Below are positions 1 through 7,831 of a DNA stretch of 64,000 nucleotides, in pieces. Every line of letters starts with the position of its first letter. Within the stretch, counting starts at the first letter, position 1. Source of the DNA: Cellvibrio sp. UBA7671 (GTDB taxonomy: Bacteria; Pseudomonadota; Gammaproteobacteria; Pseudomonadales; Cellvibrionaceae); assembly GCA_002483145.1 (NCBI GenBank), contig DLHJ01000001.1, positions 62,001-126,000 on the forward strand. Reading direction: 5' to 3'. The notes below the pieces were generated by a model. The model was not told the DNA's origin. It worked only from the letters and a program-made list of their open reading frames with translations, and did no database searches. The position numbers and the translations under genes were made by a program.

Positions 1-967
1 GCGCTGCTTCGGAAGTATAACTGACCAAGCCGCGCGCGTAGCCCATTTTATCCATCACCTCATCGCAGGCGTCGATGCAGGCAGCGCAGCCGATACAATC
101 CATTTGCAAACCATCGCGAATATCAATTCCAGTCGGGCAAACTTGCACGCACATATAGCAATCGATGCAATCGCCCAAACCGAGTTCAGCGGGGTTTTCA
201 TCTTTTTTGCGCGACCCGCGTGTATCGCCACGTGCGGCATCGTAAGAAATCACTAATGTATCGCGATCAAACATCACACTCTGAAAGCGCGCGTAGGGGC
301 ACATATGCAGGCAAACTTTTTCACGCACCCAACCCGCGTTGAGGTAGGTGAGCGCGGCCACGATAAACACCCAAATCGCGCTGGTAGAAAACCATTCAAA
401 TTGCAGCAAATTCAAGGTCAACTCGCGCACCGGAATAAAGTAGCCGACAAATGCGATACCGGTAGCAATACTCATCGCCAACCACACACTGTGTTTGGCA
501 CCGCGCTTGGCGATTTTGGAAAATGACGCGGGCGCACTATTGAGTTTTATGCGCTGGTTGCGATCACCCTCGGTGATATTTTCGACCCACATAAACGCCC
601 AGGTCCACACACTTTGCGGGCAGGTGTAACCACACCAGACGCGCCCCGCAATCATTGTCACCGCAAATAATAGAAATGCGCCGATAATCATCACCAGCGA
701 GAGCAGCATAAAATCCTGCGGCCAAAAAGTCGTACCAAACACGTGAAACTGACGCGTGTCCAAATCCCACAATATTGCCTGATGACCGTTCCAATTAATC
801 CACGAAGTCCCAAAAAATAGCAGCGCCAGCACGCCAGCGCCAAGGATCCGCAAGGTGCGGAAGCGACCGCTAAAGCTGCGTGTAACAATCTGGCCGTCGA
901 TGTTGGTTGCCTTGGGTGTGGGCAGGTTTTTGGTGGGAATTAACAGGGGGCTGCCGGTGTTGCTCAT
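1..967 (-). CDS. ccoG: Cytochrome c oxidase accessory protein CcoG (partial, 3' end outside window)
   Basis: This membrane ferredoxin-like protein helps assemble cbb3-type cytochrome oxidase; the CcoG/FixG/RdxA family takes part in copper reduction for CcoN. Translating the minus strand from the ATG at 967 gives an open frame that runs off the window edge at base 1. It shows hydrophobic segments, the family motif AGRVWCGYTCPQSVW, a second cysteine motif (CLHMCPYARFQ) and two 4Fe-4S clusters written as CIDCYMCVQVCP and CIGCAACIDAC. About 322 residues are visible, out of roughly 470 in the family. The gene upstream in the same direction is the PACE transporter, not ccoNOQP, so ccoG is not preceded by its usual operon here. 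The family call is firm; the C-terminal domain cannot be seen. Confidence 0.93.
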   Translation of the reverse strand, partial: MSNTGSPLLIPTKNLPTPKATNIDGQIVTRSFSGRFRTLRILGAGVLALLFFGTSWINWNGHQAILWDLDTRQFHVFGTTFWPQDFMLLSLVMIIGAFLLFAVTMIAGRVWCGYTCPQSVWTWAFMWVENITEGDRNQRIKLNSAPASFSKIAKRGAKHSVWLAMSIATGIAFVGYFIPVRELTLNLLQFEWFSTSAIWVFIVAALTYLNAGWVREKVCLHMCPYARFQSVMFDRDTLVISYDAARGDTRGSRKKDENPAELGLGDCIDCYMCVQVCPTGIDIRDGLQMDCIGCAACIDACDEVMDKMGYARGLVSYTSEAA

Positions 968-1062
968 GGTTGTATCTCATCCACAGTGATGCTGCTCACT
1001 ATGGATGGTCATCTGTACTAAAAACAGATTCAGATAATCGATAAAAAACCGGTGCAGATGAA

Positions 1063-1509
1063 TTAACTACACGCCATAGGATCAGGTGATACTGCTGCTG
1101 GCAATCCAAACACCGCGTCAAACACCCAGTTGAAGGTAAACGTGTAAAACAGGAAAAACACCAGCAAGCCAAGGTCCATCAGGAGTGCCTGAAACAGACC
1201 GACCTCCAGCCACCAGGCGATTATTGGCACCAGAAAGATCAGCAGTCCACCTTCAAAACCCACCGCGTGTAATACGCGGATACCCAAGCTGCGACCCTGA
1301 TATTTGCGGTGTTTTTCCCAGAGTTCAAAGCCATAGTTAAAGGCCAAATTCCACAATATGGCAATTGCGGAGGCGACGACAGCAATACCAAATGAGTTGA
1401 CGGCGTCGGCGTTACTGATCAGTTTTAATAAGATCGCCGACAACACAATCGCAACCAGTTCGTACAAACCGACATAGACGACACGACGTTTTACCCCTTG
1501 CATATCCAC
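1063..1509 (-). CDS. PACE family (AceI-like) multidrug efflux transporter
   Basis: This small inner-membrane protein of 148 residues has four hydrophobic helices arranged as two similar pairs, which is the bacterial transmembrane pair layout of the PACE family. Family members export chlorhexidine, acriflavine and short-chain diamines using the proton gradient. Family-like features are RRVVYVGLYELVAI in the first helix and WNLAFNYGFELWEK after the second, with an equivalent FTFNWVFDAVFG near the C terminus. Length matches the family (about 140-150). It is transcribed divergently from a LysR regulator, the same arrangement as aceI/aceR in Acinetobacter, which suggests induction by that regulator. 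The substrate is inferred from the family only. Confidence 0.88.
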   Translation of the reverse strand: MDMQGVKRRVVYVGLYELVAIVLSAILLKLISNADAVNSFGIAVVASAIAILWNLAFNYGFELWEKHRKYQGRSLGIRVLHAVGFEGGLLIFLVPIIAWWLEVGLFQALLMDLGLLVFFLFYTFTFNWVFDAVFGLPAAVSPDPMACS

Positions 1510-1520
1510 CTCTGCTAAAT

Positions 1521-1586
1521 CTGATATCAGCAGTTTCTATGCTTTGTGATGATAGAAAAAGTTAGCTAGTATCAGATCAACTGATA
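1521..1586. promoter_or_regulatory. LysR-type operator cluster between PACE gene and regulator
   Basis: Three palindromes lie in the divergent promoter region. CTGATATCAG is at 1521-1530. TTTCTAT (1534-1540), 11 bases, then ATAGAAA (1552-1558) fits the T-N11-A LysR box exactly. TATCAG (1570-1575), 5 bases, then CTGATA (1581-1586) lies just before the regulator's start. The words ATCAG/CTGAT recur in the first and third. These are probably binding sites for the adjacent LysR protein. Confidence 0.6.
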
Positions 1587-1605
1587 GATGAGAGTGGAAA
1601 TCGCG

Positions 1606-2526
1606 ATGAATGGGGCATTTAATTCCGAGACGATCGGTGTGTTTTTGGCGGTATTGGATAGCGGCTCTTTCTCGGCTGCGGCACGCCAACTGGGGCGTGT
1701 GCCTTCGGCGGTGAGTATGGCGATAGCGAATTTGGAGGCGGAGCTGGCGCTGGAATTGTTTGATCGCAGCGGCCGTGAACCCAAACCGACTGCCCATGCG
1801 CGGGCGTTGGAACCGCAAGCGCGGCTGTTGCTTGGGCAGTTGCAGCAGCTAAATACCCAGGCGCTGGAGTTGAGCCAGGGGTTGGAAACCCGGCTGACGC
1901 TGGTGATTGCGCCTGAACTGCAAACCGCGCCCTGGGTGGAACCCCTGCGGATTCTGGCGCAGGAGTATCCGCTGCTGGAGATCCAGATTATCACCGCCCC
2001 GCAAACCGACGCCTTGCAACTGCTCCACACCGGCAACGCGCAGCTCGCGCTGGTGTTCGAGCGCCCCGCCGCCGATGGCCGCGAGAATTTTCAGGAAGTA
2101 GGGCGCGAGGCGCTGGTCGCCGTTATCGCCCGCACGCATCCGCTACTGACAGAAATCCCGTCCACTGGCACTATCAACGACAGCCAATTGCGCCCTGTGC
2201 GGCAGGTAATGGTGGGCAGCCGCAGCCCCGCCGACCGCACATCTACTACCGACAACTTTTGTATCGCCTCGGAACATTACTGGCGGGTGGATCAGCCCGA
2301 GGTTGCCCTGCAGTTGGTGCTCGCCGAACTGGGTTGGGCCTGGTTGCCGCGCGCCTGCGTCCAGCCTTATATCAACGGCCGGATGCTGGTGGAATTGCCG
2401 ATTGAAAACTTCACTAACGGCGAAGAATTGTGGATTGATCTGGTCTGGTCGCGCGAGCGGCCACTGGGATTGGGCGCACAGCGGGTGGTGGAGTTGATGG
2501 CCGAGCGATATCGTAATTCCCGCTAA
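1606..2526 (+). CDS. LysR-family transcriptional regulator (AceR-like position)
   Basis: This is a LysR-type regulator of 306 residues, in the usual size range. The N-terminal winged helix-turn-helix is clear (residues about 5-62, with FLAVLDSGSFSAAARQLG and the LysR-like ANLEAELALELFDRSGR). A substrate-binding domain fills the rest. It probably controls the divergent PACE efflux gene and itself in response to a toxic amine or biocide; that role is inferred from gene order and the palindromes between the genes. An ATG also exists at 1588, but it abuts the palindrome and has no ribosome-binding site, while the ATG at 1606 is preceded by GTGGA at good spacing, so 1606 is preferred. Confidence 0.88.
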   Translation: MNGAFNSETIGVFLAVLDSGSFSAAARQLGRVPSAVSMAIANLEAELALELFDRSGREPKPTAHARALEPQARLLLGQLQQLNTQALELSQGLETRLTLVIAPELQTAPWVEPLRILAQEYPLLEIQIITAPQTDALQLLHTGNAQLALVFERPAADGRENFQEVGREALVAVIARTHPLLTEIPSTGTINDSQLRPVRQVMVGSRSPADRTSTTDNFCIASEHYWRVDQPEVALQLVLAELGWAWLPRACVQPYINGRMLVELPIENFTNGEELWIDLVWSRERPLGLGAQRVVELMAERYRNSR

Positions 2527-2828
2527 GCGCATGGCGCAAAAAGTGTCGAAAAAATCACACTCCTGACATTCTCTGCTGTGTTCATTGGCAGAAGTGAGAC
2601 TTTTGCACATATATCCTTTTTATAGGCATGATCAGATAAATATGCCAATTTCCTCAGTTGTATTGACCTCCCTCAAACAGTTCTTCGCCGGGTTTTTCTA
2701 CCCCTTTGGTGGGCTGTTGGTGCAGGTTTTTAAGGATTAATAATAAGAGCGTCATTAGAACTTTTTCGGCTTGGTCTCGCGGTACCGCAACCCCTCCTAT
2801 TCGAATTCACAAGACGAGAAGTGTCATT
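2527..2828 (+). other. Intergenic region upstream of pectate lyase
   Basis: About 300 bases without a credible gene. The frame of the lyase is open upstream to 2706, but the residues there are not a signal peptide and lack a ribosome site, so this is the promoter and leader region. No clear CRP or LacI palindrome was found. An AT-rich stretch around 2600-2645 could hold the promoter. Confidence 0.5.
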
Positions 2829-4706
2829 ATGAACACCACTACTAAAACACGCCTGTCGCCTATGAGCGCAGGTTCCAGCATTAAATGCATGGCGGCAGCG
2901 ATTGCCCTGTTGACCGGCAGCACTGCGTTTGCCGCGGCTACCGGCGGTTTTTCTACCACCGATGGCGGTAGCGCCAGCGGTTCGCAGTCGTTCACTGCGA
3001 CTAGCCTTGACCAGCTCAAAACCATTGTCGCCAACGCCAAAAGCGGTGGTTACCCGGTGATCATTACCTACACCGGCAATGAAGATTCGTTGATCAACCA
3101 AATGATCAAAGACCACACCGTCGATTCCTCAGGCAACTGCCCTAACCCGCGCTGGAGTGAGGCTTACCGCTATGTGGAAATCAAGGAAATGACCAAAGGT
3201 GTCACCATCATCGGTGCCAATGGTTCCTCCGCGAATTTCGGCATTGTGGTGAACAAATCCAGCAACGTGATTGTGCGTAATATGAAAATTGGCGCGCTCG
3301 CCGGTGCCAGCAACGATGCCGATATGATCCGCATCGACAGCGGCAGTAACGTCTGGGTTGACCACAACGAACTGTTTGCCGTGAACAATGAATGTAAAGG
3401 CTCACCCGACGGTGACCTGACGTTTGAAAGTGCGATCGACATCAAGAAGGATTCGCACAACGTAACCGTGTCTTACAACGTGATTCGCGACAGCAAAAAA
3501 GTCGGCCTTGATGGTTCCAGCAGCAGCGATATCGCCGGTGGCCGCGAGATTACGTTCCACCACAATATCTATCGCAACGTCAGCGCGCGTTTGCCATTGC
3601 AACGCGGTGGCTGGACGCATATGTACAACAACTTGTATGACGGCATTACCGATTCCGGAATCAACGTGCGTCAGGCAGGCTATGCGTTGATTGAAAGCAA
3701 CTGGTTCCAGAATGCAAAAAATCCGGTGACTTGCCGCTACGACAGCAGCAACTGCGGCTTCTGGGATTTGCGCAACAACAACATCAAGTCCCCAGCAGAT
3801 TTTGCGACTTACAACATCACCTGGAGCAGCGGCGGCACCATCGACGCGACCAACTGGACTACCACCGCACCTTTCCCGATTAGCATTCCCTACAGCTACT
3901 CGCCCGTTACACCCCAGTGTGTGAAAGACAAACTTGCTAACTATGCGGGCGTCGGTAAAAACAATGCGCAATTGACTGCATCGGCCTGCGGCATTACCAG
4001 CTCATCGGTAGCACCTTCGTCCGTTCCAGCCGCAAGTTCAGCGCGTTCATCGGTTCCCAAATCGAGTTCAGCACCGTCAGTGGCCTCATCGAGCAGATCC
4101 TCAAGCTCAGTTGCCGTGGTGTCGTCCAGCAGATCGTCAAGTTCGGTTGCCGCTACCGGTTCAATTTCATTAGGCGCGACCGCAACTGGCAACAGCATTG
4201 TGCTGAGCTGGACTTCAAATAACCTGACCCTGGGCACACAAGAAGTTTATCGCGATATCGATGCAGAGCCGGCTGGCCGTGTGCGCATTGCGTCATTGTC
4301 ATCCTCTGCGCGCATGTACACAGATGCAACCGCTGCATCTGGCCAGCAGTATTACTACTGGATCAAAAACACCACTTCCGGTGTTGTCACCAACTCCAAT
4401 GCCGCCTCTGCAAAAATTGGCGGTACCAGCAGCGCTGCATCCAGCTCAGTGGCGTCCAGCCGTTCCAGCTCATCCACTGGCGCGCCAGTTCTGGGGGGCA
4501 CCGGCGACTATCCAAGTGGCTTCTCCAAGTGCGCTGATTCGGGTGAGACTTGCACAGTGTCATCGGGTGATGGCTGGGTTGCCTTTGGTCGCAAAGGTAA
4601 GTGGGTAACCAAACGCGTGTCTGTACCAGGCTCGATTGCCTGTACCGTTGCTGCTTTCGGTTCTGATCCAGGCGGAGCGCCTAACAAGTGCTCTTACAAG
4701 CGCTAA
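2829..4706 (+). CDS. Secreted pectate lyase, PL1 family, multidomain
   Basis: This enzyme cleaves polygalacturonate by beta-elimination outside the cell. The 625-residue protein starts at the ATG at 2829, behind GAGAAG. It has a signal peptide (about 1-35, ending STAFA). The parallel beta-helix PL1 domain (about 40-385) carries VWVDHNELF and SARLPLQRGG, the latter holding the catalytic Arg of the RxPxxR motif. A poly-serine linker (about 391-443) follows, then a fibronectin-III-like domain (about 444-530), a second serine linker and a four-Cys C-terminal module of about 70 residues (FSKCADSGETC ... CTVAAFGSDPGGAPNKC). That last module is probably a carbohydrate-binding domain, but I cannot name its family. 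The gene is monocistronic with a hairpin after it. Serine linkers like these are typical of Cellvibrio. Confidence 0.93.
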   Translation: MNTTTKTRLSPMSAGSSIKCMAAAIALLTGSTAFAAATGGFSTTDGGSASGSQSFTATSLDQLKTIVANAKSGGYPVIITYTGNEDSLINQMIKDHTVDSSGNCPNPRWSEAYRYVEIKEMTKGVTIIGANGSSANFGIVVNKSSNVIVRNMKIGALAGASNDADMIRIDSGSNVWVDHNELFAVNNECKGSPDGDLTFESAIDIKKDSHNVTVSYNVIRDSKKVGLDGSSSSDIAGGREITFHHNIYRNVSARLPLQRGGWTHMYNNLYDGITDSGINVRQAGYALIESNWFQNAKNPVTCRYDSSNCGFWDLRNNNIKSPADFATYNITWSSGGTIDATNWTTTAPFPISIPYSYSPVTPQCVKDKLANYAGVGKNNAQLTASACGITSSSVAPSSVPAASSARSSVPKSSSAPSVASSSRSSSSVAVVSSSRSSSSVAATGSISLGATATGNSIVLSWTSNNLTLGTQEVYRDIDAEPAGRVRIASLSSSARMYTDATAASGQQYYYWIKNTTSGVVTNSNAASAKIGGTSSAASSSVASSRSSSSTGAPVLGGTGDYPSGFSKCADSGETCTVSSGDGWVAFGRKGKWVTKRVSVPGSIACTVAAFGSDPGGAPNKCSYKR

Positions 4707-4741
4707 TTTATTCATCATGCCTGCGAGCGCATGAACTATAG

Positions 4742-4769
4742 AGCAGCGCAGCTAAATAGCTGCGCTGCT
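4742..4769 (+). terminator. Hairpin downstream of pectate lyase
   Basis: AGCAGCGCAGCTA (4742-4754) pairs perfectly with 4757-4769, making a very strong GC-rich stem with a tiny loop 35 bases after the lyase stop. There is no clear T-run on the plus strand, so termination by this hairpin is probable rather than certain. Confidence 0.6.
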
Positions 4770-4800
4770 TACTCGCGAAAAAAAAGAAAAGCCCAGGTTA

Positions 4801-5826
4801 TTAATTGGGTTGTCGGTAACCCTTCAAATAATCATTGACGTGATAGGCAAATTGAAGCAGTGCCGGTTTTACGATATATACACTGACAAAATCCAATTGC
4901 GCATTAGCGATGGCCTCTTTGTAATTACAGTGCTTACCTTTACCCGCCATAAAATCGTAATAGTCTACCGCAGGGGAATTAAAGGCAGCCTCGATTTGAA
5001 ACCCAAAATGCAAGGTGCCGAGCGAAACTCCGTGCATAAAATTTTCAATATAACCAGATTGCAAATTATAAACCCTGCCATTCACATTGATATCGAGCAT
5101 CACCGACAGTGGTTTGTCATCGAGCCACAGCACCGACAAATCCACGCCATGCCCTGCTGCCGCAAGATTGTTTAAAGCATTGATAATCAATGTGGTATTT
5201 CGCGGAAGAAAACAGGGCTCATTCCATCGCTCCCAGTGAAACTGATTTATTAAACCAATAAATTTTTCGGTATCGGGCCAAATATTGGTAATGTGCAGAT
5301 CACCCAACTCCATTAGTTTGGTGCGTCGGTTGAATAACTTAAGCCGAGTACTGCGGCCAAGGCTTTTCAAATAATTTGTAAAAGTATCATTACGCACATC
5401 CACCCCATACGAAGTGGTTTTATCCCTAATCAGCAGCGCAAAATGTTGCTGTGAACAAAAATCCTTAATGATTTCAAACTCGGCTGAATCAAACATTAAA
5501 TCGGGAATATAAAATTGATGCCAATAATGGCTCAGTGACTCCGCCAACAACGATTTTAATTGTTGCGGATCTTCAAAACAAAAATATTCTCCGCGAATGC
5601 TGGGGACAACCCCCGTTGCAACCCCGACGGGAATGAGAGTCCTCAACGGCAGGAAGCGGAATTTATAATCGGTGAAACTGCATAGGCCTGACACCAATGT
5701 CTGGGTATTAATATCACCCAGACATTTCAGACGCGGGTGAGTTCCCCAAGCCGTGAGCCAGGCACTCAACCAAGCGGAGGTGCGGAATAATCCAGGGCGG
5801 TGATGTTGTGGGAAATAATCGTTCAT
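4801..5826 (-). CDS. GNAT/FemAB-like acyltransferase (BioF2-like, CelD/BcsL type)
   Basis: This 341-residue protein is the last gene of a four-gene minus-strand operon. Its C-terminal half looks like the GNAT_acetyltransf_6 (BioF2-like) family: LSVLWLDDKPLSVMLDINVNGRVYNLQSGY followed by SLGTLHFGFQIEAAF and the end motif YDFMAGKGKHCNYKE. This fold transfers acyl or aminoacyl groups and occurs in exopolysaccharide, peptidoglycan and small-molecule loci. No signal peptide or membrane helix is seen, so it should act in the cytoplasm. It begins 45 bases after the PrpF-like gene. Substrates are unknown. Together with an ATP-grasp ligase, an acyltransferase role on an amino acid or sugar product is plausible. 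Confidence 0.72.
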   Translation of the reverse strand: MNDYFPQHHRPGLFRTSAWLSAWLTAWGTHPRLKCLGDINTQTLVSGLCSFTDYKFRFLPLRTLIPVGVATGVVPSIRGEYFCFEDPQQLKSLLAESLSHYWHQFYIPDLMFDSAEFEIIKDFCSQQHFALLIRDKTTSYGVDVRNDTFTNYLKSLGRSTRLKLFNRRTKLMELGDLHITNIWPDTEKFIGLINQFHWERWNEPCFLPRNTTLIINALNNLAAAGHGVDLSVLWLDDKPLSVMLDINVNGRVYNLQSGYIENFMHGVSLGTLHFGFQIEAAFNSPAVDYYDFMAGKGKHCNYKEAIANAQLDFVSVYIVKPALLQFAYHVNDYLKGYRQPN

Positions 5827-5871
5827 TTTCTGATGCCTACAATGTTCTTATTTGTAAAATAAAATTCAATG

Positions 5872-6972
5872 CTACGCATAAGCAACTCCGGCCATAATGA
5901 TTCGCGCGGAGCGATTTACCGATGTGTATTTAATATTGACCTTGCCATCAATAACTTCACTTAAACTGTTAGTAGAAATAACACCCTCGGAATGTTTGAT
6001 TAATACGTTATATTCAACTCCTTTACTGATATTGCAAGTATTCAGCAGCGTGCCCGGAATAACGCAAGCGGTACTGATACATATAGCACCGGTCACTGGA
6101 AAAGCTTTGTGGGTTTTATAGCGATTGATCACCCGCGCGGTCAGTTCTTTGTGGTCATCCACCATGCGAGTAAAGTCGGCGTAAATAGCTATCTTGATTT
6201 GCTTGGCGAGAATAGGGCGATCCAAATGTTGCGATATTAATCCAGCTACTGATTCGCGCAATTGCTCAATAAGATCTTTAAAGGGTTCATTTAAATCCAA
6301 CAGTTCCGGTTGCTCGTCACCCGTTAAATTAAATTGATCGGCGGGGAAAAAAGCATAGAGCGTACCGCAATCTACAATAGAGCAGCGATAATCTTTATTG
6401 TTGATCGTGAGTGTATCCACCGTTTTACCGCTCGGCAGAATTTCTCCAGTAATTGAACCGCCGGGTTCGATAAAGGTTAATTGTATTTCACTGCCCGCGC
6501 CCTGGACGCCATCAATTTCCCTGCAATCTTTTATCAATGGCGTCAAATCGGGGCACATTGGAATCAGCGCCTCCAATTTTTTTCCCGTATTCATATTGCG
6601 AATACGAATTTTTGTGTGCGGGTATTGGGCGGCAATCAAACCGGTAGCCAATGCAAATATACCTACACCTGAAGCGAGATTACCGCACATGGTCGAGTAA
6701 TTAATTACACCTTCATCGATACCTACTTCGCCCGATAAATATTCAACGTCCACATCGGGATTATCACTCTGTTTTATCAGCGCTACTTTACTGGTGAGTG
6801 GATCGCCGCCCCCCAATCCATTGATCTGGCGCAGATCGGGGCTGCCCATCAACGTGAGGATAATAGCGTCGCGCTGTGTTTTATCACTGGGCAATTCCTG
6901 AGTGTTGATGAATAAACCTTTCGTTGTTCCGCCGCGGACAACTGCACATGAAACAGGATGATAGTAAGTCAT
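5872..6972 (-). CDS. PrpF-family isomerase (AcnD-accessory / 4-oxalomesaconate tautomerase-like)
   Basis: The 366-residue protein belongs to the PrpF/DUF453 family, which has the diaminopimelate-epimerase fold and moves protons on small unsaturated di- or tricarboxylates (methylaconitate, oxalomesaconate, aconitate, methylitaconate). The N-terminal family motif VRGGTTKGLFI is present, with GLGGGDPLTSKVALI and a Cys in NYSTMCGNLASGVG matching the family's catalytic region. Its ATG overlaps the stop codon of the methyltransferase by the ATGA arrangement, which shows translational coupling. No prpB, prpC or acnD is adjacent, so it is not serving the methylcitrate cycle here and probably acts on an intermediate of this operon's own pathway. 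Family call is good; substrate unknown. Confidence 0.83.
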   Translation of the reverse strand: MTYYHPVSCAVVRGGTTKGLFINTQELPSDKTQRDAIILTLMGSPDLRQINGLGGGDPLTSKVALIKQSDNPDVDVEYLSGEVGIDEGVINYSTMCGNLASGVGIFALATGLIAAQYPHTKIRIRNMNTGKKLEALIPMCPDLTPLIKDCREIDGVQGAGSEIQLTFIEPGGSITGEILPSGKTVDTLTINNKDYRCSIVDCGTLYAFFPADQFNLTGDEQPELLDLNEPFKDLIEQLRESVAGLISQHLDRPILAKQIKIAIYADFTRMVDDHKELTARVINRYKTHKAFPVTGAICISTACVIPGTLLNTCNISKGVEYNVLIKHSEGVISTNSLSEVIDGKVNIKYTSVNRSARIIMAGVAYA

Positions 6973-7787
6973 ACCAATTCTCCTTGTGGCGTTTTCTTGA
7001 GTACGATGATGTGAATATCCGCCATGGCTCTATAAAGTTTTTTTAACTTCAATGTACTTAAGAACCAGTGAATTAATCGATTGCAGCGCGCGGCCAATTT
7101 TCCATCGGAAATGATTTTTTTATTGAACCGCAAAGTACCAAATCCAATTTGGGTTTCATCAATAATGTGCAAGGGGGTCTTGGCAATCTGGGCGATAACT
7201 TCCGCACGCGGAATGGAGCGGCCAATGGTCTTGGGCGATGCGGGGCGGCTGCCGAACATGGAACCGGCAAGGGTTTTTGCCAGCATTACCGGATCCATGA
7301 ACACATCGTTGTAAAAATTGCGATAGGTAACTATGGCTTTGCCATTGGGTTTTAAAATGCGATTGATTTCGTGCAATGCTTTTTCAATCGACTCGGCATA
7401 ACTGATAACACCCAAACAAACCACCATATCAACTGATTCATTCGGTAGTGGAATTTGCTCGCACTCGCCCTGAATCAATGACACTTGCTGCGCCCGGGCA
7501 CCGAGGTTAGCGCGCGCCAGCTGTAACATATCGGTGGAATAATCCATCCCAATCAGGCGATATTGTTGTGCATCCAACTTAACCAATACAGGTCCTGCGC
7601 CGCAGCCGAGATCAAGCACACAGGCACCCGCTGGCGTTTGCGCCTGAATATAACCCACTGAAAAATCGCGGCGCGCACGAAAGCTGAGCGCTTCCACATC
7701 AGGTTGTGTGCCGGTATAAATTGCCGACCATTTATGCGCATCTTTGCTATCTGAAAAACGGTTTTGTGCCTGCTCTTTCCATTGCAT
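6969..7787 (-). CDS. Class I SAM-dependent methyltransferase
   Basis: This 272-residue cytoplasmic protein has a Rossmann methyltransferase domain. The SAM-binding glycine motif VLDLGCGAGPV is near residue 56, an acidic residue ends strand 2 (LIGMDYSTDML), and motif III-like VDMVVCLGVISY and LKPNGKAIVTYRN follow. This is the Methyltransf_11/25 group, which methylates small molecules (O, N or C). The stop overlaps the start of the PrpF-like gene by four bases, and the gene begins 44 bases after the ATP-grasp gene, so all are one operon. The methyl acceptor is unknown; in this context it may be a carboxylate or amide product of the ATP-grasp enzyme. Confidence 0.85.
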   Translation of the reverse strand: MQWKEQAQNRFSDSKDAHKWSAIYTGTQPDVEALSFRARRDFSVGYIQAQTPAGACVLDLGCGAGPVLVKLDAQQYRLIGMDYSTDMLQLARANLGARAQQVSLIQGECEQIPLPNESVDMVVCLGVISYAESIEKALHEINRILKPNGKAIVTYRNFYNDVFMDPVMLAKTLAGSMFGSRPASPKTIGRSIPRAEVIAQIAKTPLHIIDETQIGFGTLRFNKKIISDGKLAARCNRLIHWFLSTLKLKKLYRAMADIHIIVLKKTPQGELV

Positions 7788-7831
7788 ATAACCACCCGTT
7801 AGCCATTGCTACTCCGCAATTGTGTAATTTT

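Noticed and set aside
1537-1818. Minus-strand frame antisense to the LysR gene
   Set aside because: Overlaps a clear HTH gene; residues do not look like a protein family.
2706-2828. Upstream extension of the pectate lyase
   Set aside because: A signal peptide begins cleanly at 2829 with a ribosome site; the added residues are basic and non-hydrophobic.
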